64,000 nt of DNA from Nostoc sp. NIES-4103. Lineage in GTDB: Bacteria > Cyanobacteriota > Cyanobacteriia > Cyanobacteriales > Nostocaceae. Under the pieces are notes generated by a model. The model was not told the origin of the DNA and ran no database searches. It saw nothing but the letters and a program-made list of their open reading frames with translations. Below, piece after piece: positions 25,110-34,197 of the stretch. Within the stretch, counting starts at the first letter, position 1. The number at the start of each line of letters is the position of its first letter. The position numbers were made by a program, and so were the translations under genes. Location: positions 1,765,355 through 1,829,354 of the forward strand of contig NZ_AP018288.1 of the NCBI RefSeq assembly GCF_002368335.1, written 5' to 3'.

Positions 25110-28100
25110 TTAAACTAGAACGTTGCTGTTAAGCACAAGCTGTGTAGGAGACACATTGTTTAAAGTGACTAATGTGTTAAACCCTTGTGTTGGGCTAATG
25201 CTGTCTTCGTCAATCTGTACTAATGTATTGACACCCAACTCTAGAAACTGCAAATAGCCATCAGCAACAGGATTTGTGCCAGTGTAGCCTAAATCATTGA
25301 ACAGGACAGTTAAATCTAACAGGTCTTGGTTAGAGTTAAAGTCAGTAATGGTATCACCAGTAAAGGTGCGATCGCTCGTGGTTTGATAGACGAAGCGATC
25401 TGCACCTAGTCCTCCAGTCAGAATATCATCACCAGCACTACCAATCAGGGTATCGTTACCACCATTGGCGTTAATCGTATCAGGAAAGTCAGTACCCGTG
25501 AGATTTTCATCTGTAGCAGTACCAGTCAAATTCACGCCAGATTCATATGCACCAATATCAACAGTAGTACCATTAATCCGGCTAAATCCTGATCCGCGTT
25601 GGTCATAGGGAATTGTCTCGATCATGTTACCATCCCCATCTAAATCAGCGGTGTCTGCGGCAACAAATTCATTACTACCCCCATTGATAGCCACAGAACC
25701 AGTCACTAAAGCATGAGTAGCAGTAGTACCACCATTATTTTGCAAGCTGGTATCAATAACCTGGTTGATATTAGTAATTCCAGCTGATGCAAAGGTGATG
25801 TCGCTACCAGTGCCAACAGTTCCAGATGCCCCAGCAGTAGTGCCAATTAGATTGTTGCCATCCCCAGTAATATTACCAAAGATATCAGGAGCTTGATTAC
25901 TATTGTCAACATTTCCAGCGATAATAGTATTTTTGACTACGACTGTGCCACTAGGATTGAAAATTCCTCCTCCTCTGCTGTCCCCATCGTTATCAGCATC
26001 AGCCGTATTGTTAGTAATGGTACTATTATTTATAATTGCTGTCCCTAAGTTATGGATGCCACCACCAAGGTCGTTAGCTTGGTTACCAGAGACAGTGCTG
26101 TTAGTTATAGTTGCTGTACCTATGTTGTAAATAGCACCGCCGTTGAATGATGCCTGGTTGTTAGAGAGAGTACTGTTAATGATAGTGGCTATACCTAAGT
26201 TATAAATGCCACCTGCGGCAGCAGCCTGATTGCCAGAAATATTGCTATTAGTTAGCAAAAGAGTAGTGCCACTACTGACAAAGATACCGCCTCCATTTGC
26301 ATCCCCCGCATTACCGTTGGCAATAGTTAGGCTATCAACAATAGCATCTGTACCTGCTCTAGAGATCAAGAAACTCCGAGAAGTATTATTGCCACTCACA
26401 GTCAAATTATTTGCTTTGGTTCCCTTAATAGTGACATCATCGGTAATTGTTAGTTGTCCAGATGTCAAGGTAATAGTTTGATCTGTAGCAAACACTCCTG
26501 CGGTATCGAAACTAACTATATCAGCCCCAGCAAAGGCATTAGCATTCAAAATGGCTTGCCGCAATGACCCTTCGCCACTATCGTTAGTGTTAGTAACTAC
26601 AGTGTCATTACGTGCAATGGTAACGGTAGCATTTGGGTTGGCTGTATCGATAGAATAAGCCGCATCAGTCACTAAACTCAGTTTTAAGGTTTCGTCCGCC
26701 TCCGCTGCAATGTCGTTAACAGCACTGAGGTTAATATCAATGAAGTTTTGCCCATCTGGAATCACAATAGTGAGGTTATTTCCAGAAACTGTGACGCTGC
26801 CACTATTAAAAGTGTAATCACCAACAGAAGTACTGCTACTGTTATCTATGGTGAGTTTCACAGTTAAGTTCCCGTTCGAGTTAGTGCGACTGATACGGTA
26901 AGTGCCAACATTACCATCTTCTGTGGCAGTAGGTGCAGTTGCAATGATGCTAAGAATTGGCTGTTGGACTTCAAAAGCACCAATGTCAACAGTACCAAAC
27001 TTGATGCGGTCAAATCCATTTCCACGTTGATCAGTAGTAATATCAGGGGGAATATTGGCGTTATTGCCTCCATTAATAGCGGGTGAGTTAGCTAGTAAGG
27101 CGTGAGTCTGTGTGAAACCGCCGTTATTTTGTAATGCCCCAAGTCCAGAGTTTGGATTCACGATGTCAGTACCAGTGCCAATACTTCCAGCTGCCCCAGA
27201 TGTACTGCCGATGAGATTGTTGGCATCACCCGTGACATTACCAAACACATCAGGGGCTTCACTGCCAGCATCAAAATTGCCGGCAATAATGGTGTTTTTG
27301 GTGGTAAAAGTGCCACTGAATTGGGCAATGCCCCCACCTTCACCATCACCATTGTTATCGACATCCGCTGTGTTATTAGTCAGAGTACTGTTAATCAAAG
27401 TCACGGCTGTACCGAAGTTAGCGATACCGCCGCCTGATGTGTTAGTTGCATTACCAGAAAAAGTACTATTGGTGACATTAACTGTGCGGACGTTATAAAT
27501 TCCTCCACCAGCAGCGTTGGAAATATTATTGGAGAGGGTGCTATTACTCAGGGTGGCTGGGCCTTCGTTATAAATGCCTCCCCCAACAGCGTTTGCCATA
27601 TTGTTAGAGACAGTACTATCTGTTAGGGTAACTGTACCGAAGTTGGCGATAGCGCCGCCTAAGATTGCCGTATTGTGAGAGACAATACTTTTAGTTAGGG
27701 TTAAAGTATTATTGCTATTAACTAAAATACCGCCCCCATCTCCAGACCCTGCATTGCCATTGACAATGGTTAAGCTATCAATCGTTGCATCTGTAAGATT
27801 GCCAGAAATATTAAACACACGGTTTGCATTATTGCCACTAACTGTCAGCTGATTTGCCCCTGTTCCCTGAATGATCACATCATCGCTAATTGTTAGTTGA
27901 CCGGATGTCAGGGTAATTGTATCTGGTGTAGTGTCAGTAAACACACTTAGTGCAAAGCTAACGGTGTCAGACCCTGCAAAGATATTGGCATTTTCTATGG
28001 CTTGCCGTAGCGACCCCTCGCCAGAATCGTTGGTGTTAATTACCACTGTGTCATTACGATTGATTGTGACTGTGGCTGTATTCTTAGTGGAATCTCTGAA

Positions 28101-28418
28101 ATAAAGAAGCCCCTGTGCCAAATTCAGTTTCAAGGTTTCATCGGCTTCGGCTTGAATGTCATCTATGGCAATCAGACTAATATCAACAAAGCTTTGCCCC
28201 GCAGGAATTACAACGGTAATTTCGTTGCCAGAAATACTGATACCACTACCATTAAGAGTGTAGTCACTACTAGAAGCACTACTGCTATTATCGATTTTGA
28301 GCTTGACAAGTAAATTACCGAGAGTGTTATTACGACTGATACGGTAAGTGCCATTGCTACCACCTTCATTGGCAGAAGAGGCAACTGTAGTCAAGCTAAC
28401 TGTTGGAATTAATGACAT
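25110..28418 (-). CDS. Large secreted Calx-beta / beta-helix / RTX repeat protein
   Basis: A 1102-residue protein with no cleavable signal peptide. It contains two tandem modules of about 490 residues. Each starts with a Calx-beta domain (TEDGNVGTYRISRTNSNGNL in the second), then NDSGEGSLRQAI as found in CSLREA-type proteins, then a Ser/Asn/Gly-rich right-handed beta-helix (NSTLSNN, GGGIYN repeats), ending with DQRG...F and VDIGAFE / VDIGAYE. The C-terminus has RTX-like calcium repeats (GGNDTLIGSAGDDILTGGLG, then ADRF), the signal type used by type I secretion. It is probably an extracellular or surface protein. It lies between urtA and urtB on the same strand, which is not the usual urt arrangement. 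The two modules clearly arose by internal duplication. Confidence 0.85.
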   Translation of the reverse strand: MSLIPTVSLTTVASSANEGGSNGTYRISRNNTLGNLLVKLKIDNSSSASSSDYTLNGSGISISGNEITVVIPAGQSFVDISLIAIDDIQAEADETLKLNLAQGLLYFRDSTKNTATVTINRNDTVVINTNDSGEGSLRQAIENANIFAGSDTVSFALSVFTDTTPDTITLTSGQLTISDDVIIQGTGANQLTVSGNNANRVFNISGNLTDATIDSLTIVNGNAGSGDGGGILVNSNNTLTLTKSIVSHNTAILGGAIANFGTVTLTDSTVSNNMANAVGGGIYNEGPATLSNSTLSNNISNAAGGGIYNVRTVNVTNSTFSGNATNTSGGGIANFGTAVTLINSTLTNNTADVDNNGDGEGGGIAQFSGTFTTKNTIIAGNFDAGSEAPDVFGNVTGDANNLIGSTSGAAGSIGTGTDIVNPNSGLGALQNNGGFTQTHALLANSPAINGGNNANIPPDITTDQRGNGFDRIKFGTVDIGAFEVQQPILSIIATAPTATEDGNVGTYRISRTNSNGNLTVKLTIDNSSSTSVGDYTFNSGSVTVSGNNLTIVIPDGQNFIDINLSAVNDIAAEADETLKLSLVTDAAYSIDTANPNATVTIARNDTVVTNTNDSGEGSLRQAILNANAFAGADIVSFDTAGVFATDQTITLTSGQLTITDDVTIKGTKANNLTVSGNNTSRSFLISRAGTDAIVDSLTIANGNAGDANGGGIFVSSGTTLLLTNSNISGNQAAAAGGIYNLGIATIINSTLSNNQASFNGGAIYNIGTATITNSTVSGNQANDLGGGIHNLGTAIINNSTITNNTADADNDGDSRGGGIFNPSGTVVVKNTIIAGNVDNSNQAPDIFGNITGDGNNLIGTTAGASGTVGTGSDITFASAGITNINQVIDTSLQNNGGTTATHALVTGSVAINGGSNEFVAADTADLDGDGNMIETIPYDQRGSGFSRINGTTVDIGAYESGVNLTGTATDENLTGTDFPDTINANGGNDTLIGSAGDDILTGGLGADRFVYQTTSDRTFTGDTITDFNSNQDLLDLTVLFNDLGYTGTNPVADGYLQFLELGVNTLVQIDEDSISPTQGFNTLVTLNNVSPTQLVLNSNVLV

Positions 28419-29162
28419 TTCTAGTTCCTTTTTGAATAAATTTCAGTACTTTGATAACTTTGCTTACTCCCTTCCCAGCAAAAGATTACCTAATCCTCTC
28501 TGACTCTGTGTTCTCTGCGCCTCTGCGGTTAGTTAAAAAAATTAGGTATTCTTACACCGGGATAGGAGTAGTCCAATAAATCTGGTTAAACCAAGTCAAA
28601 TTTGATGACTACAGATCATGCAGGCAATAGAAAACTGTCGTTTAATTTTGCTATAAAAAACGATGATGATTACGCCTATTTGACTTTATTAATGCTTGAT
28701 TAAACTCTATAAATTAGCGCCTATTTCCCACAGAATTTATGCATTGATTTTAATGAATAATTTTTAAATATTTTCTTGATTAAAACTAATTACCAATATA
28801 CATGAACATACCTAAACAAGCAAGTTATTTGCCCTCTATCTCCCATCGTCATTTACCCATCAAGAAATGGTGCTGGCTTTTTTAGGTCTGGTAGACAAGG
28901 CAAATCCTTTTTCATATAAGACTGACACAACTGGCACGGCGGCGATCGCTAACTGTAGTACATAAGTACAAGATTTACGCAACTGTCACAAAGCAATTCT
29001 GGGATAATGTTAAAGATTTAATAGAACCAAATGTCATTAGTTAGTTGTCATTTGTCATTTGTCATTTGTCATTTGTTATTTATCAGCTGTTTTGTCATTT
29101 GTTTTTGATTCACCACTGACCAATGACTAATGACCAATGACTAATGACCAATGACTACTTAC
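28419..29162. other. Gap between urtA and the Calx-beta gene, repeat-rich
   Basis: About 740 bp. It holds a CTCTGTGTTCTCTGCGCCTCTGC-like dispersed repeat (about 28502-28528), a GTCATTT tandem array (about 29045-29105) and a GACCAATGACTAAT tandem array (29118-29155). A HIP1-type GGCGATCGC lies at about 28942. No gene is visible. The Calx-beta gene promoter must be inside. Confidence 0.5.
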
Positions 29163-30479
29163 TTACGCTTTCTTGTACTTACCACCCTTATTTGGATCAG
29201 ACCAATCACAAGCGAAACCCTTAGTTTCTTTCACAAACTGATTCCAAGGAACTGGATCAACTGGTGCAGGCGTAGCATAGACAATCTCAAACAAACCATC
29301 TTGCCTTACTTGACCAATCCGCACAATTTTAGATATGTGATGATTGGCATCCATTGTCACTTTTCCTTCAGGCGCATCTATGGTTTGACCATATGCTGCT
29401 GCACGCACTTTTGCTAAGTCAGTAGTACCAGCTTTTTCTACTGCTTGCTTCCACAAATAAACTGCAATGTATGCTGCTTCCATTGGGTCATTTGTCACCC
29501 GATTTTCGCCATACTCTTTCTTAAAAGCTGCAACAAACTTTTTATTAGCAGGTGTGTCTACTGTTTGGAAGTAGTTCCAAGCAGCATAGTGACCTTTAAG
29601 ATACTCTACACCAATTGCTTTGACTTCTTCTTCAGCAATACTGACGGACATAGAGGGATATTTTTCTGGTGTTAATCCCGCACCTTTTAATTGTTTGAAA
29701 AATGCAACATTACTATCACCATTTAAAGTGTTATAAATCACGCCTCCATCGGGCAAAGCTTGCTTGATTTTAGTGATGATTGGTGTAACTTCTGTGTTCC
29801 CTAGCGGTAAGTAATCCTCACCAACTGTTGTCCCACCAAGTGCTGCTAGCTGGGCTTTAATAATTGTGTTAGCAGTACGCGGGAAAACATAGTCAGAGCC
29901 AACTAAGAAGAATTGTTTGCCCTTATTTTTTAACAACCAATCAACAGATGGTTCAATTTGTTGATTGGGGGCGGCACCAGTGTAAAAAATATTTTTAGAA
30001 CACTCTTGACCTTCGTATTGCACTGGATACCAGAGCATATGGTCTTTGCTCTCAAATACTGGCTTCACATTCTTGCGGCTAGCAGAAGTCCAACAGCCAA
30101 AAACTACAGCAACTTTATCTTGATCAATTAGCTTCTTTGCTTTTTCCCTAAAAGTATCCCAATTAGAAGCACCATCTTCCACAATTGCTTCAATTTGTTT
30201 TCCTAAAACACCACCAGCAGCATTAATTTCTTTGATTGCTAATTTTTCAGCATCCACAACGCTTTTTTCACTAATAGCCATTGTGCCGCTGAGAGAGTGT
30301 AAAATACCTACTTTTATGGTTTTACTATCAGTAGCAGCCACAGGAGACGCATTAGAAGAGGTAGCTGAATTTTCTGTAGCGCTTGGGGAATTATTCACGC
30401 AAGCCTTGAGAAAAAGGCTGCTACCGAGAGTAGCAGAACTGTAAATCAAAAAATTACGTCGATTAAATCGTTTACTCAT
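29163..30479 (-). CDS. urtA: Urea ABC transporter substrate-binding lipoprotein UrtA
   Basis: A 438-residue periplasmic binding protein. The N-terminus has a twin-arginine-like motif (Arg7-Arg8, RRNFLI) and a lipobox ending at Cys27 (LFLKAC), so it is an exported, lipid-anchored receptor. A Ser/Asn/Thr/Ala linker follows. The binding domain begins KVGILHSLSGTMAISE, with VFGCWTSASRKNVKPVFE and LWYPVQYEGQECSKNIFYTG typical of UrtA rather than amino-acid receptors. It captures urea for UrtBCDE. An NtcA-type promoter lies upstream. The downstream neighbour is the Calx-beta gene rather than urtB. Confidence 0.95.
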   Translation of the reverse strand: MSKRFNRRNFLIYSSATLGSSLFLKACVNNSPSATENSATSSNASPVAATDSKTIKVGILHSLSGTMAISEKSVVDAEKLAIKEINAAGGVLGKQIEAIVEDGASNWDTFREKAKKLIDQDKVAVVFGCWTSASRKNVKPVFESKDHMLWYPVQYEGQECSKNIFYTGAAPNQQIEPSVDWLLKNKGKQFFLVGSDYVFPRTANTIIKAQLAALGGTTVGEDYLPLGNTEVTPIITKIKQALPDGGVIYNTLNGDSNVAFFKQLKGAGLTPEKYPSMSVSIAEEEVKAIGVEYLKGHYAAWNYFQTVDTPANKKFVAAFKKEYGENRVTNDPMEAAYIAVYLWKQAVEKAGTTDLAKVRAAAYGQTIDAPEGKVTMDANHHISKIVRIGQVRQDGLFEIVYATPAPVDPVPWNQFVKETKGFACDWSDPNKGGKYKKA

Positions 30480-30551
30480 CTGTTTATGAATTTTCCTCTT
30501 GATGAATCAGCTAAGTCATAGGAAGCTGACAATATCAATCTTCAAGTTGTG

Positions 30552-30594
30552 ATATTAGTGCGATATTTAACTATGAAAAAGTTACCAGTTATAC
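30552..30594 (-). promoter_or_regulatory. NtcA-activated type promoter of urtA
   Basis: On the minus strand GTATAACTGGTAAC (30594-30581) fits the NtcA form GTA-N8-AAC, one half-site short of GTA-N8-TAC. Exactly 23 nt further is TAATAT (30557-30552), matching the TA-N3-T -10 box at the spacing usual for class II NtcA promoters. The position, about 70 bp before the urtA start, and nitrogen control of urea uptake in this group both fit. Confidence 0.6.
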
Positions 30595-30753
30595 AATTAC
30601 TTGATTTAGCGATTAAAAAATTAATAATAAGACAAATAAATTAATAAAGGTTAATGCGTTAAAATAAATACTAGTAATGACAAAATAGCTAGCCAATAAA
30701 TTTATCTTTGCTACAAGAGCAATTAGTTATTTTTCTATTGGGGAAATTAATTT

Positions 30754-31302
30754 ATGGCAATTCTCAAACTACAAAATGGCACAATCCTAACAGATATTCA
30801 GCACATTGCTCAAGAATTGGCATCCCTTAACATTCAACTGAATCGCTGGTCTGTGGGGGAAAATCCTGATTTACGTCGGTTGCTGGCACAAGATAGCCTC
30901 GACGAAGATGAAAAATCACAAGTACTAAAAGCCCTAGATAGCTATTTTGAGCAACTGCAACAAACAGCAGGTTATCAATCCCGCGATCTGATTGTTCTCA
31001 ATCCAGGAATTCCCAACCTCGATGGATTGCTGGCAAAATTTGACCAGATCCACACCCATGCAGATGATGAAGTCCGCTATGTGATTGATGGAGAAGCTAT
31101 TTTTGGCTTTGTACGTCGCGATCGCACTCAAGTAGAACTCACCGTCCAACCAGAAGAATACATCAACGTACCTGCGGGAACCGAACACTGGTTTTATCTA
31201 ACCCCAGCACGACGAGTTAAAGCAGTACGCTATTTCATCAGCACTGAGGGTTGGGTACCTCAGTATACAGGTAGAAAGAAGCTGTTAGGAGTTAGGAGTT
31301 AG
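30754..31302 (+). CDS. mtnD: Acireductone dioxygenase (methionine salvage)
   Basis: A 182-residue cupin enzyme that oxidises 1,2-dihydroxy-3-keto-5-methylthiopentene. Metal ligands are visible as His100, His102 and Glu106 (HTHADDE) and His145 (GTEHWFY). YVIDGEAIFGF and NVPAGTEHW are family hallmarks. The last residues (LLGVRS) are encoded by a GGAGTTA tandem repeat that continues past the stop, so the native C-terminus has been replaced or extended. It diverges from urtA. Other salvage genes, mtnX and mtnB, follow on the same strand. Confidence 0.92.
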   Translation: MAILKLQNGTILTDIQHIAQELASLNIQLNRWSVGENPDLRRLLAQDSLDEDEKSQVLKALDSYFEQLQQTAGYQSRDLIVLNPGIPNLDGLLAKFDQIHTHADDEVRYVIDGEAIFGFVRRDRTQVELTVQPEEYINVPAGTEHWFYLTPARRVKAVRYFISTEGWVPQYTGRKKLLGVRS

Positions 31303-31318
31303 GAGTTAGGAGTTAGTT
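31284..31318. repeat. GGAGTTA tandem repeat at the mtnD 3' end
   Basis: About five GGAGTTA / GTTAGGA units span the mtnD stop codon and run into the gap. The rest of the gap to 31513 shows nothing recognisable. Confidence 0.65.
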
Positions 31319-31513
31319 GTCAGTTTTTAATTAAATGCAGAATTATCAGCATCACTGGTACGAGGCGTTGAAAAAAGAAAGCAACGCAGATAAATTCGCG
31401 TGAGTGCTATCTGCTTAGAATACCCCGAATGAATTTGGCTGAGTACTCAATTATAATTAGTATTCAAAGATACTTGTGAAAACATTCAATTTCTCTCAAG
31501 ATAAATAAAAGAA

Positions 31514-32266
31514 ATGAGTAAATACTATATCACGATCATTTCTATAGCTTCGATGATCACAGTGAGTATATTTTTAACTAATCAAACATTGCTGAGTACC
31601 AGTAACAAAGTGGAAACAGAGGCTAAAAATCTCTCAAACTTAGACAGAACAGCAAACTTACAACCAAAAAATCTACAAGAATCAGCCAATTCGTTAGCTC
31701 AAAAAAATCAGTGGCTACAACAATTAGCGACATTACAACAAGACTTAAAAAAATCTCAAAAAAATGGTGATATTGAGCAAGAAATAAGAACACTAAATAT
31801 TATCGTTATTACTTATACTGAGTTAAGTGAATACCCAAAAGCACTCGAATATTTACAATTAGCCCAAACAAAACTCAATCAGTCAAATTTGTCGGCAGAA
31901 AAAAAATCTTTCATTGAACCTGAACTACTAATTGCTTTAGGAACTATTTATGCTGATCAGGGGAATTATACTCAAGTTTTAGAAATTACCAGAAAAATAG
32001 GCGAAATACAAAATATTCGCATAGGCTCGCTTGGCTCTGGAATTGGTAATATAGAACGTACACCTGAGAAAAAACAAGCGCAACCAGATGTCAGGAAAGA
32101 TGCCCACAGTCTTTATCTCATTGCTACCACACAACAAAAACGTGGCAAAAATCGTGAAGCATTACGCACAGCTGAAGAAGCTTTAAAAATGCTGAGAACA
32201 GTGCAAGAGAAAGAGGGAGAAAAAGAAGTTACTAAATTTATTAATACCTTACGTCAGCAGCTATAG
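31514..32266 (+). CDS. TPR-like protein with N-terminal membrane anchor
   Basis: A 250-residue protein. Residues 5-27 are hydrophobic (YYITIISIASMITVSIFL) and form a signal anchor or uncleaved signal peptide. Two tetratricopeptide-like helical pairs follow (about 85-130 with YPKALEYLQLAQTKL, and 133-165 with LGTIYADQGNYTQVLEI), then a third (LYLIATTQQKRGKNREALR, near 200-220). It is probably a periplasmic scaffold. I do not recognise a specific family. It lies between mtnD and mtnX, but nothing in it points to methionine salvage. Confidence 0.7.
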   Translation: MSKYYITIISIASMITVSIFLTNQTLLSTSNKVETEAKNLSNLDRTANLQPKNLQESANSLAQKNQWLQQLATLQQDLKKSQKNGDIEQEIRTLNIIVITYTELSEYPKALEYLQLAQTKLNQSNLSAEKKSFIEPELLIALGTIYADQGNYTQVLEITRKIGEIQNIRIGSLGSGIGNIERTPEKKQAQPDVRKDAHSLYLIATTQQKRGKNREALRTAEEALKMLRTVQEKEGEKEVTKFINTLRQQL

Positions 32267-32617
32267 GAAAAATCCAGATTTCGTATAATGTAGCGCACAG
32301 CTAAAGTCTGCCCCTTCCAAGTTTTGACTTTTGAATGAACGACCTCTCTTGTTCTGGCACGAGAAGTTTTGGGGCATAGCAACAAAATCTATATCAGTTA
32401 AATTATTGCCAACCCTCAGTGGCGGCTATTAAATAGTAGAAATATTGATGAATTCATGCAATAATGTGCTGTAACAAATCTTAAATTTTACCGTTTGCTC
32501 TTTCAGATACCCTGAAAAGTCAGGATCAACTATAAGTAACTTGTGAAGTAAGTTAAAAGCGATCGCTTGATGAATAAATGCTATATGTATAAAAACCAGA
32601 GACTGGCAGGGTAGGAT
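32267..32617. other. Gap before mtnX
   Basis: About 350 bp, AT-rich, with one HIP1 (GCGATCGC near 32559). I see no gene, repeat array or clear terminator. Confidence 0.4.
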
Positions 32618-33247
32618 GTGAAGCAGATTGTTTTTTGCGACTTTGACGGCACTATCACAGTTGAGGAAACATTTGTTGCGGTTTTCAAAAAATTTTCACC
32701 TGAACTTTCTGCACAATTAATGCCCGAAATGTATGCACGGCGGGTGACACTGCGAGAAGGAGTCAGGAAAATCTTAGAATCAATTCCATCTTCAAAGTAT
32801 GGCGAAATTTTGGAATTTACTCAACCCCAGCCAATCCGCACAGGATTTTTAGAACTGTTGGATTTTCTGGAGTTTCACAAAGTGCCTTTAGTCGTCGTTT
32901 CTGGAGGACTGCGGGGAATGGTGGAAGTTGTCCTAGATAGTCTAGTAAACCGGGTTCATGGCATCTATGCTATTGACGTGGATACCAGTGCTTCTCACTT
33001 AAAAGTACACTCTGATTACGAGGGCGGTACAGAAATGGTGGCGAAGGTGCAGGTGATGGCAGAGTATCCTGCTGAGCAAAAAATTGCGATCGGCGATTCC
33101 CTCACTGACTTAAATATGGCCCTTGAAGCTTCTGTAGTGTTTGCTCGCTCAAGCTTAGCTAAATATTTAAATGAATACCAAAAACCCTACATTCCCTGGA
33201 ATGATTTTTTGGAAGTACGCAACCATCTAGCTCAGTTATGGAAGTAA
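32618..33247 (+). CDS. mtnX: HAD phosphatase of methionine salvage (MtnX)
   Basis: A 209-residue haloacid dehalogenase-fold phosphatase acting on 2-hydroxy-3-keto-5-methylthiopentenyl-1-phosphate. Motif I is FCDFDGTIT (two Asp) with the following VEETF typical of MtnX. Motif II is VVVSGGLRGM. Motif III/IV is IAIGDSLTDLNMA. It starts at GTG, preceded by TAGGAT. It works between MtnB and MtnD in the pathway, matching its neighbours. No mtnW or mtnC is visible in the window, and mtnA and mtnN must lie elsewhere if the pathway is complete. Confidence 0.88.
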   Translation: MKQIVFCDFDGTITVEETFVAVFKKFSPELSAQLMPEMYARRVTLREGVRKILESIPSSKYGEILEFTQPQPIRTGFLELLDFLEFHKVPLVVVSGGLRGMVEVVLDSLVNRVHGIYAIDVDTSASHLKVHSDYEGGTEMVAKVQVMAEYPAEQKIAIGDSLTDLNMALEASVVFARSSLAKYLNEYQKPYIPWNDFLEVRNHLAQLWK

Positions 33248-33268
33248 TAATAAGCTAATGCACATTTA

Positions 33269-33397
33269 ATATCATGTCCGTTAAAATAAACGTCATTGCG
33301 ACCGAAGGGAAGCAATCCCAAAAACCCTGTGATTGCTTCGTTTCACTTCGTTCCACTCGCTATTGACTAATTAAGGGTAATATGGCGGACATGATAT
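33269..33397. mobile_element. MITE-like element, ATATCATGTCCG family, copy 2
   Basis: Perfect 12-bp terminal inverted repeats: ATATCATGTCCG (33269-33280) and CGGACATGATAT (33386-33397). The interior contains GAAGCAATC / GATTGCTTC arms. A related interior (GGAACAAAGCAATCGC / GTTCCACTTCGTT) recurs at about 51372-51450. Confidence 0.7.
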
Positions 33398-33480
33398 AAC
33401 TTGCATATTGTTTATTTTCGAGAAAATCCTCAATCCTTCTCCCCTGCACCCAAAGCACCCCTGCTCCCTTGCCTGATATT

Positions 33481-34170
33481 ATGACTAGCCAAACTCCAAG
33501 CGATCGCCGTCTTGAACTCATCGCCACTGCCCGTCAATTTTACCAACAAGGTTGGATGGTGGGAACTGCGGGCAATCTTTCAGCGCGTTTACCTGATGCT
33601 AGTTTCTGGATTACAGCTAGTGGTCGGTCTAAAGGAGAATTGTTACTCAGTGACTTTGTTCGCATTTATCCAGATGGTAAGCAGGAGTCGTCAGCAGATT
33701 TAAAACCATCGGCTGAAACTGTTATTCACCAAGTACTTTATCATCTTTTCCCCCAAGCACAAGCTTGTTATCACATCCACTCAATTGAAGCAAATTTGGT
33801 TTCTTGTTTTGTTGTTGGAGATTCTTTACCCTTACCGCCTTTGGAGATGCTCAAAGGTTTGGGAATTTGGGAAGAGAATCCTTGTTGCGTGCTTCCCATC
33901 TTTACCAATCATTTACAAGTTTCCCGCATTGCAGCTGAGATTCAAGAACGTTTTACAATTAATTTGCCGCAAGTGCCAGCTTTACTCATCCGTAACCACG
34001 GTGTTACAGTTTGGGCACCTTCTCTTGAAGCAGCCCGTAACTACATCGAGTTGGTAGAATACATCTTCCGCTACATGGTAGCTGCCCGTGGCATTTGGGG
34101 AGATGGGGGGGATGAGGGGGATGAGATGAAGGGGATGGGGGGGATGGGGGACAAGGCTAATAACAACTGA
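33481..34170 (+). CDS. mtnB: Methylthioribulose-1-phosphate dehydratase
   Basis: A class II aldolase-fold zinc enzyme of about 229 residues. Hallmarks are GWMVGTAGNLSARL, the substrate-binding TASGRSKGEL, zinc ligands in YHIHSIEANLV and the C-terminal LIRNHGVTVWAPS with its third His. It dehydrates methylthioribulose 1-phosphate, the step before MtnX. I chose the ATG at 33481; an in-frame TTG lies 12 nt upstream. The last 20 or so residues (Gly/Asp/Glu/Met-rich) come from a GGGGATGAGG repeat and are not part of the fold. The next gene starts 24 nt later, also inside repeat DNA. Confidence 0.9.
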   Translation: MTSQTPSDRRLELIATARQFYQQGWMVGTAGNLSARLPDASFWITASGRSKGELLLSDFVRIYPDGKQESSADLKPSAETVIHQVLYHLFPQAQACYHIHSIEANLVSCFVVGDSLPLPPLEMLKGLGIWEENPCCVLPIFTNHLQVSRIAAEIQERFTINLPQVPALLIRNHGVTVWAPSLEAARNYIELVEYIFRYMVAARGIWGDGGDEGDEMKGMGGMGDKANNN

Positions 34171-34197
34171 CAAATGACAACTGACAACTGACAAATG
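34098..34197. repeat. GGGGATGA and GACAACTGACAA repeats across the mtnB 3' end
   Basis: A G-rich GGGGGATGAGG array encodes the mtnB tail. It is followed after the stop by GACAACTGACAAAT units, which run up to the start codon of the next gene. Confidence 0.7.

Noticed and set aside
25903..27498. Plus-strand open frames inside the Calx-beta gene
   Set aside because: They are antisense shadows produced by the repetitive Asn/Ser/Thr/Gly-rich codons of the real gene.
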